Assembly (NCBI GenBank): GCA_023129805.1
Contig: JAGMBK010000073.1
Coordinates: 1-9,224 of the forward strand
DNA length: 9,224 nt
Source: Candidatus Zixiibacteriota bacterium
Lineage (GTDB): Bacteria > Zixibacteria > MSB-5A5 > SM1-73
Direction of reading: 5' to 3'
The translations under genes were made by a program, and so were the position numbers. How positions within the stretch are numbered: the first letter of the stretch is position 1; each line of letters opens with the position of its first letter. The notes under the pieces were generated by a model, which saw nothing but the letters and a program-made list of their open reading frames with translations, was not told the DNA's origin and searched no databases. This document shows positions 5,484 through 9,224 of this stretch, in pieces.

Positions 5484-6518
5484 TTGAGGATACTGGTTTT
5501 AATGGGGGGAACTTCCGCTGAAAGAGACGTTTCTTTAGTCTCGGGCGAAGCCATAGTTATGGCGTTGAAAGAAGCCGGACATCAGGTGTTGGCTTTAGAT
5601 ACTGCGCGGGATCAAAATCTTCTTTCGGACAATGGAAAATATCTACCCGGAGGTGTGAAGAAGAGGCCGCCGGATGTAGCCGAACTGGAGATGAAGGGAA
5701 AGCAGTTAGCTTTAGAGGCTATCCATTCTTTTGATTTTTCAGAGGTGGATGTGATATTTCTGGCTCTTCATGGAGGGCAGGGCGAGGATGGAACCATTCA
5801 AGCTCTTTTAGACCTGACCGGAAAACCTTACACTGGATCTGGTGTATTGGCCAGCGCCCTGGCTATGAACAAAGCTGTGTCCAAAAAGATATTCGAACGG
5901 GAAGGCATATTGACCCCGGAGTGGTTTTTAATAGAAGACTCCGAACTCTCCGATATCATATCCATTCAAGAAAGAATTGAGAAAAGTTTTGGCTTCCCCT
6001 GTGTGGTCAAACCCAACGATCAGGGTTCCACCGTCGGTCTTACTGTGGTGAAAGAAAGGCAAGATCTTGGGAAAGCATTTGATTGCACCAAAGAATTCTC
6101 CAGTCGTATTCTGATAGAGAGATATATACCGGGAAGGGAGCTCACGGTTGGCATCCTGGGGGATACCCCTTTGCCTGTAGTGGAGATTATCCCGGAACAC
6201 GGAATCTATGATTATGAGTGCAAATATACCCATGGCAAAAGCAGCTATGTATGTCCGGCTGAAATTCCCGAAGAGAAGACCAAAGAAATTCAGTCGATAG
6301 GGCTTTTGGCTTTTAAGGCTTTGGGATGTGAGGGATATGCCAGGGCAGATTTCAGATATGGAGAAGATGGGCGATTCTTTTGTCTGGAGGTGAATACGCT
6401 TCCCGGCATGACCGCCATCAGCCTGGTGCCCAAAGCGGCTAAAGCTTTAGGCATCGATTTCCCGGAATTAGTGGACAGGATTGCCGGATTGGCTTTGAAG
6501 AAGAAAAGACAGAAGTAG
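5484..6518 (+). CDS. ddl: D-alanine--D-alanine ligase
   Basis: Ddl joins two D-alanines using ATP, making the dipeptide that ends the peptidoglycan stem peptide, in the cytoplasm. The 344-residue ATP-grasp protein shows VLMGGTSAERDVSLVSG (5-21, with Glu14 and Ser17), LALHGGQGEDGTIQALLDLTGKPYTGSG (93-120), MNKAVSKKIFE (128-138) and FPCVVKPNDQGSTVGL (171-186). It also has the omega-loop YDYECKYTHGKSSYVCPA (242-259) and the metal-binding end LEVNTLPGMT (301-310). The Lys-Tyr pair at 247-248 is typical of normal D-Ala-D-Ala enzymes and not of the vancomycin-resistance D-Ala-D-Lac ligases. The start is TTG, chosen because AAGGAG at 5473-5478 is correctly spaced five bases upstream and the protein begins at the conserved RILVLMGG. 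The spacer before it is full of repeats. Confidence 0.97.
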   Translation: MRILVLMGGTSAERDVSLVSGEAIVMALKEAGHQVLALDTARDQNLLSDNGKYLPGGVKKRPPDVAELEMKGKQLALEAIHSFDFSEVDVIFLALHGGQGEDGTIQALLDLTGKPYTGSGVLASALAMNKAVSKKIFEREGILTPEWFLIEDSELSDIISIQERIEKSFGFPCVVKPNDQGSTVGLTVVKERQDLGKAFDCTKEFSSRILIERYIPGRELTVGILGDTPLPVVEIIPEHGIYDYECKYTHGKSSYVCPAEIPEEKTKEIQSIGLLAFKALGCEGYARADFRYGEDGRFFCLEVNTLPGMTAISLVPKAAKALGIDFPELVDRIAGLALKKKRQK

Positions 6519-6544
6519 CAAAAATACTCTTTAAAGAAAAAGCG

Positions 6545-6567
6545 GCCGCCATAAATGGTGCCCCTAC
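6545..6567. repeat. Inverted GTAGGGG-type palindrome after ddl
   Basis: Read on the minus strand this is GTAGGGGCACCATTTATGGCGGC, the same GTAGGGG start and ATTTAT loop as other copies, so it is a copy in opposite orientation. CCAT-AA-ATGG forms the tip of a stem of about six pairs, with a G-T pair and a mismatch further down. No T-run follows it on the + strand. Confidence 0.55.
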
Positions 6568-6579
6568 GTTTTACCTTGT

Positions 6580-6686
6580 GTAGAGGTTTGATTTATGCTT
6601 CGACAGTTCGACAGGCTCACTGTCCTGAGCAAAATCAAAGGACAAGCTCACCATCCTGAGCCTACCGAGGGATCAAACCTGCCCGC
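6580..6686. repeat. Composite repeat: GTAG-type palindrome split by a TTCGAC-type element
   Basis: GTAGAGGTTTGATTTAT starts at 6580 and ATCAAACCTGCCCGC ends at 6686. The arms AGGTTTGAT (6584-6592) and ATCAAACCT (6672-6680) are perfect complements but are separated by 79 bases. Other copies of this form have loops of only a few bases. The intervening DNA carries the TTCGACAGGCTCACTGTCCTGAGC words of the other repeat family, with GACAGT/ACTGTC arms at 6602-6607 and 6619-6624. The simplest reading is insertion of one element into the loop of another. Confidence 0.7.
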
Positions 6687-6799
6687 ACTAATCGTCAAAA
6701 AGATAAACAAATCTGTATCGAAACCGTATGTAAAGTAATTCTTAATTGGAGATGTTAGACCGCATTGGGTTCGACTTGGGGAGATTATAGGGAATCAGG

Positions 6800-7543
6800 A
6801 TGAACACAAAGCTAAAGGCTATTTTATTTGATATGGGAAGCACCCTTCTGGAGTTTGAAAACTACACCTGGGATGTTTTGGGGAGAGTGTGTGCAGAAAA
6901 AGGTTATGAGTTTTTGGGACAGAAGAATATAAATCTGCCGGAGTTTGAAGAATTTTCTGGAGTGCTTGCTGACGAATTTTTGAAGGCTCGAAGCCAAGTG
7001 CAGGAAAGTCTTAAGGAATTTAGAGTGGAGAAGGTTGTCTGGGATTTGTTTAACATTCTTAATCTGAGCACTTCCGATGGATTATATGACAGTTTCATAG
7101 AGGTATACTATAAACCTATTACCGATCAGTTGACCTTAATAGACGGGGCAGAAGATGTTTTGAGATATTTCAAAGAGAGGAATTTAAAAATCGGGCTGGT
7201 GTCCAACACCATCTTCCCGGAGAGATTTCACTTAGGAGAGCTGAAAAGATTCGGGATTTATCCCTATCTGGACAACTATCTTTTCTCCTCTGAGTTAGGA
7301 GTGAGAAAACCTCATCCGCAGATTTTCCTAAAGGTTTTAAGTGAGCTGGACGTAAAGCCTTCACAGGCAGTCTTTGTGGGAGATAGATTGATCGAGGACG
7401 TTGGAGGGGCTCAGAAGGTGGGGATGAAAGGAATCTTGAAATATCATGAGGGAAGAGATTATTCGGCTCCCATAACCCCAGATGCACAGATAGTAGAATT
7501 AAAAGAATTGCCAGAAACGGTGTCAAGTCTCTTCGAGAATTAA
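6800..7543 (+). CDS. HAD-superfamily hydrolase
   Basis: A 247-residue haloacid-dehalogenase-fold protein. Motif I is AILFDMGSTL (7-16) with nucleophile Asp11, motif II is IGLVSNT (131-137) with Ser135, motif III is Lys170 in GVRKPHPQIF, and motif IV is VFVGDRLIEDVGGA (191-204) with Asp195 and Asp200. Residues 20-115 form a helical cap of the C1 type. The position two after the nucleophile, usually an acidic general acid/base in phosphatases, is Gly13. That substitution occurs in some HAD subgroups, for example the haloacid dehalogenase type with non-acidic residues there, so phosphatase activity should not be assumed. The substrate is unknown. The ATG follows AGGGA at 6789-6793. It is co-directional with ddl and cysS, with repeat-filled spacers on both sides. 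Confidence 0.9.
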   Translation: MNTKLKAILFDMGSTLLEFENYTWDVLGRVCAEKGYEFLGQKNINLPEFEEFSGVLADEFLKARSQVQESLKEFRVEKVVWDLFNILNLSTSDGLYDSFIEVYYKPITDQLTLIDGAEDVLRYFKERNLKIGLVSNTIFPERFHLGELKRFGIYPYLDNYLFSSELGVRKPHPQIFLKVLSELDVKPSQAVFVGDRLIEDVGGAQKVGMKGILKYHEGRDYSAPITPDAQIVELKELPETVSSLFEN

Positions 7544-7582
7544 GCGATAAGACATTTGTAAGCTGGAAAAATATAATGGCCT

Positions 7583-7635
7583 TGTAGTTGCCCAATTTAT
7601 TGGGCAATTCAAGCCCGATGAATCGGGCAACTACA
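7583..7635. repeat. Cloverleaf-like compound palindrome (GTAGTTGCCC type) upstream of cysS
   Basis: The outer arms TGTAGTTGCCC (7583-7593) and GGGCAACTACA (7625-7635) are perfect complements. Inside lie two further palindromes: TTGCCCAAT-TT-ATTGGGCAA (7588-7607) and GCCCGAT-GA-ATCGGGC (7613-7628). It can fold either as one long stem or as two adjacent hairpins. A further pair, TGGAAAA (7564-7570) and TTTTCCA (7637-7643), brackets the element. The cysS ribosome binding site lies outside it. Confidence 0.75.
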
Positions 7636-7678
7636 GTTTTCCAACCAGGAATAAGAACCATAAAATGAGGGGATCAGA

Positions 7679-9076
7679 ATGGCGCTTCGATTTTTCAATA
7701 CCCTGACTCGAAAAAAAGAGGAGTTTTACACCATTCATCCGGGCGAAGTTAGAATGTATACCTGCGGCCCCACAGTGTATGACTTTGCCCACATCGGAAA
7801 TTTCCGAGCTTATGTTTTCGGGGACATCCTGCGCCGCTATCTGGAATATAGAGGCTATAAGGTTACCTACGTGATGAACATAACCGACGTCGACGATAAG
7901 ACCATCGCAGGGTCACAGAGGGAGGGGATTACCTTAGGCGAATATACCAAAAGATATAAAGAGGCATTCTTTGAGGACGTGAAGAGCCTGAACATCTTGC
8001 CAGCCGACATTTATCCTGAGGCGACTGCTCACATAGAAGATATGATAGCTTTAGTCAAGAATCTGCTCCAGAAGGGAGATGCATATGAGAATGAAGGTTC
8101 CACCTACTTTAGAATAGCCTCCTTTCCCGCATACGGCAAGCTATCTCACATGGACATGTCTGGATTGAGGTCTGGCACCAGAGTGGCATCTGATGAATAC
8201 GAAAAGGAACAGGTGGCAGATTTCGCTTTGTGGAAAGGATGGGAGGAAAAGGATGGAAAGGTTTTCTGGGAGACTAAGGTCGGAAAGGGTCGACCGGGAT
8301 GGCACATCGAGTGCTCTGCCATGAGCATGAAATATCTGGGTAATCATTTTGACATTCACACCGGAGGAGTGGATTTAATCTTCCCCCATCACGAAAATGA
8401 GATCGCTCAATCCGAAGCCGCCACCGGAGAGAGGTTTGTCAACTTCTGGCTGCACAATGAATTCCTGATGGTGGAGGGAAAAAAGATGGCAAAATCGTTT
8501 GGCAACTATTACACCCTGCGAGACCTTCTCAACAAGGGATATAACCCCATTGCCATCAGGTATCTGCTTATGGCTACCCACTATCGACAGCAGTTGAATT
8601 TCACCTTCGATGGACTGGAGGCGGCAAAAAACGCTTTGCAGAGGCTTTATGATTTCGTGGATAACCTCAAACTGGTCAAGGGCGAAAAACACAATCCGGA
8701 ACTGGACGAGATTGTGCAAAAAGCAAAGAAAGACTTCCAAGAGGCGCTGGACGACGATCTGAATACCTCTGAGGCTTTAGGTGTACTCTTTACCATGGTC
8801 AAAGATGTCAATCGAGTGACCGAGGAGAAAAAAACCTCCTCATCGGACGCCAGCAAGGTTCTTGAAACGATCGAGGGGTTTGACTCTGTTCTGGGACTGT
8901 TGAGACGAGAAGAACTGATTCTGGATGAGGAGGTAAAACGTTTGATTGAAAAAAGAGTCAATGCCCGCAAGGAAAAAGACTTCAAGCTGGCAGACCAGAT
9001 AAGAAAGGACTTAGAGAAGAAAGGGATCATTTTGGAGGACACCGCCGAAGGGACAAAATGGAAGAGAAAAATGTAA
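7679..9076 (+). CDS. cysS: Cysteinyl-tRNA synthetase
   Basis: CysS charges tRNA-Cys with cysteine in the cytoplasm and is a class I synthetase. The 465-residue length is normal. The HIGH-type motif is HIGN (38-41) within MYTCGPTVYDFAHIGNFRAY, and the KMSKS-type motif is KMAKS (269-273) within VEGKKMAKSFGN. The zinc ligands expected from E. coli CysS are all present: Cys29, Cys212 in WHIECSAMS, and His237 and Glu241 in FPHHENEIAQSEA. The substrate-site segment NITDVDDKTI follows the first motif. The C terminus has the helical anticodon-binding domain and a final R-x-x-KDFKLADQIRKDLEKKGIILEDTAEGTKWKRK. A GAGGGGA ribosome binding site at 7667-7673 fixes the ATG. Nothing about the protein is unusual. 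Confidence 0.98.
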   Translation: MALRFFNTLTRKKEEFYTIHPGEVRMYTCGPTVYDFAHIGNFRAYVFGDILRRYLEYRGYKVTYVMNITDVDDKTIAGSQREGITLGEYTKRYKEAFFEDVKSLNILPADIYPEATAHIEDMIALVKNLLQKGDAYENEGSTYFRIASFPAYGKLSHMDMSGLRSGTRVASDEYEKEQVADFALWKGWEEKDGKVFWETKVGKGRPGWHIECSAMSMKYLGNHFDIHTGGVDLIFPHHENEIAQSEAATGERFVNFWLHNEFLMVEGKKMAKSFGNYYTLRDLLNKGYNPIAIRYLLMATHYRQQLNFTFDGLEAAKNALQRLYDFVDNLKLVKGEKHNPELDEIVQKAKKDFQEALDDDLNTSEALGVLFTMVKDVNRVTEEKKTSSSDASKVLETIEGFDSVLGLLRREELILDEEVKRLIEKRVNARKEKDFKLADQIRKDLEKKGIILEDTAEGTKWKRKM

Positions 9077-9148
9077 GATTTTTGCCTGTTAGCCACATTT
9101 TCTATCCTGGTAAGAGACGACCCGCCCCGTTCGCCGATAAGTTTCTTG

Positions 9149-9177
9149 TTGACTTGAAAAGAAGGGTAGGTTATATT
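9149..9177 (+). promoter_or_regulatory. Sigma-70-type promoter for the downstream tRNA
   Basis: TTGACT (9149-9154) and TATATT (9172-9177) are separated by 17 bases, a near-consensus housekeeping promoter. Transcription would begin about seven bases later, some 15 bases before the mature 5' end of the tRNA, as expected for a tRNA gene with a short leader. It is the strongest promoter match I see in the window. Confidence 0.75.
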
Positions 9178-9199
9178 CCCTGCGGAAAAAGAGATTTTT

Positions 9200-9224
9200 G
9201 CGCCTATAGCTCAATTGGATAGAG
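9200..9224 (+). tRNA. tRNA gene, 5' part only (possibly tRNA-Arg); continues beyond the window
   Basis: GCGCCTA forms the 5' acceptor strand, followed by TA at positions 8-9 and the D-arm GCTC-AATTGGATA-GAG, with the invariant GG in the D-loop. The window ends before the D-stem closes, so the anticodon is not visible. The 5' sequence resembles bacterial tRNA-Arg genes, but identity is only a guess. A well-placed promoter lies directly upstream. Confidence 0.85.

Noticed and set aside
459..7635. CRISPR array, because of the repeated palindromic words
   Set aside because: Copies are scattered in different gaps and orientations with variable length. There is no regular repeat-spacer pattern and no cas gene.
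7170..7661. A 163-residue minus-strand reading frame opposite the HAD gene
   Set aside because: It runs through a clear HAD coding sequence and the cloverleaf-like repeat, and its residues match no family. It is a shadow frame.
8647..9096. A 149-residue serine-rich minus-strand reading frame opposite cysS
   Set aside because: It is antisense to the well-conserved CysS C-terminal domain. The serine bias follows from GA-rich codons on the coding strand.

Overview
The window is a compact bacterial housekeeping segment in which every supported gene lies on the + strand. It begins inside a gene for an AI-2E-family membrane protein and runs through queH, a DUF2905 membrane protein, queA, ispD, ispF, a DedA-family membrane protein, ddl, a HAD-superfamily hydrolase and cysS. 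It stops inside the first 25 bases of a tRNA gene. No phage, transposase, CRISPR, toxin-antitoxin or defence gene is visible. The proteins are clearly bacterial (MEP isoprenoid pathway, D-Ala-D-Ala ligase, queuosine synthesis). The dense interspersed palindromic repeats and the QueH-type queuosine reductase would suit an uncultured environmental lineage, but I cannot assign a phylum from the sequence alone.

Layout: 1-462, end of the AI-2E-family gene. 654-2937, queuosine block: queH, a 458-base gap, then the DUF2905 gene overlapping queA by four bases. 3098-4411, MEP-pathway pair ispD and ispF. 4585-6518, envelope pair dedA and ddl. 6800-7543, HAD hydrolase. 7679-9076, cysS. 9149-9224, a near-consensus promoter driving a tRNA that runs off the window.

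How the genes fit together: QueA makes epoxyqueuosine in tRNA and QueH reduces it to queuosine, so the two together give the last two steps of that modification. IspD and IspF are steps of the MEP pathway, which supplies isoprenoid precursors including the undecaprenyl carrier lipid. Some DedA-family proteins recycle that carrier, and Ddl makes the D-Ala-D-Ala dipeptide that ends the peptidoglycan stem. The centre of the window can therefore be read as a cell-envelope supply neighbourhood. This is an inference from gene order.

The most unusual property is between the genes. Seven of the nine spacers carry palindromic repeats of several families: a GTAGGGG-type stem-loop, a TTCGAC/CTCAGGA-type long hairpin, a CCCGCC-NNN-GGCGGG mini-palindrome, a CCTCACCCCC long-arm repeat, and a GTAGTTGCCC cloverleaf-like form. 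In two places one family sits inside the loop of another, which looks like successive insertion. A copy of the CCCGCC mini-palindrome core also lies in frame inside ispD, where it encodes part of an apparent extra loop next to the nucleotide-binding motif. I found no complete new multi-gene system; the repeats and the ispD insertion are the best leads.
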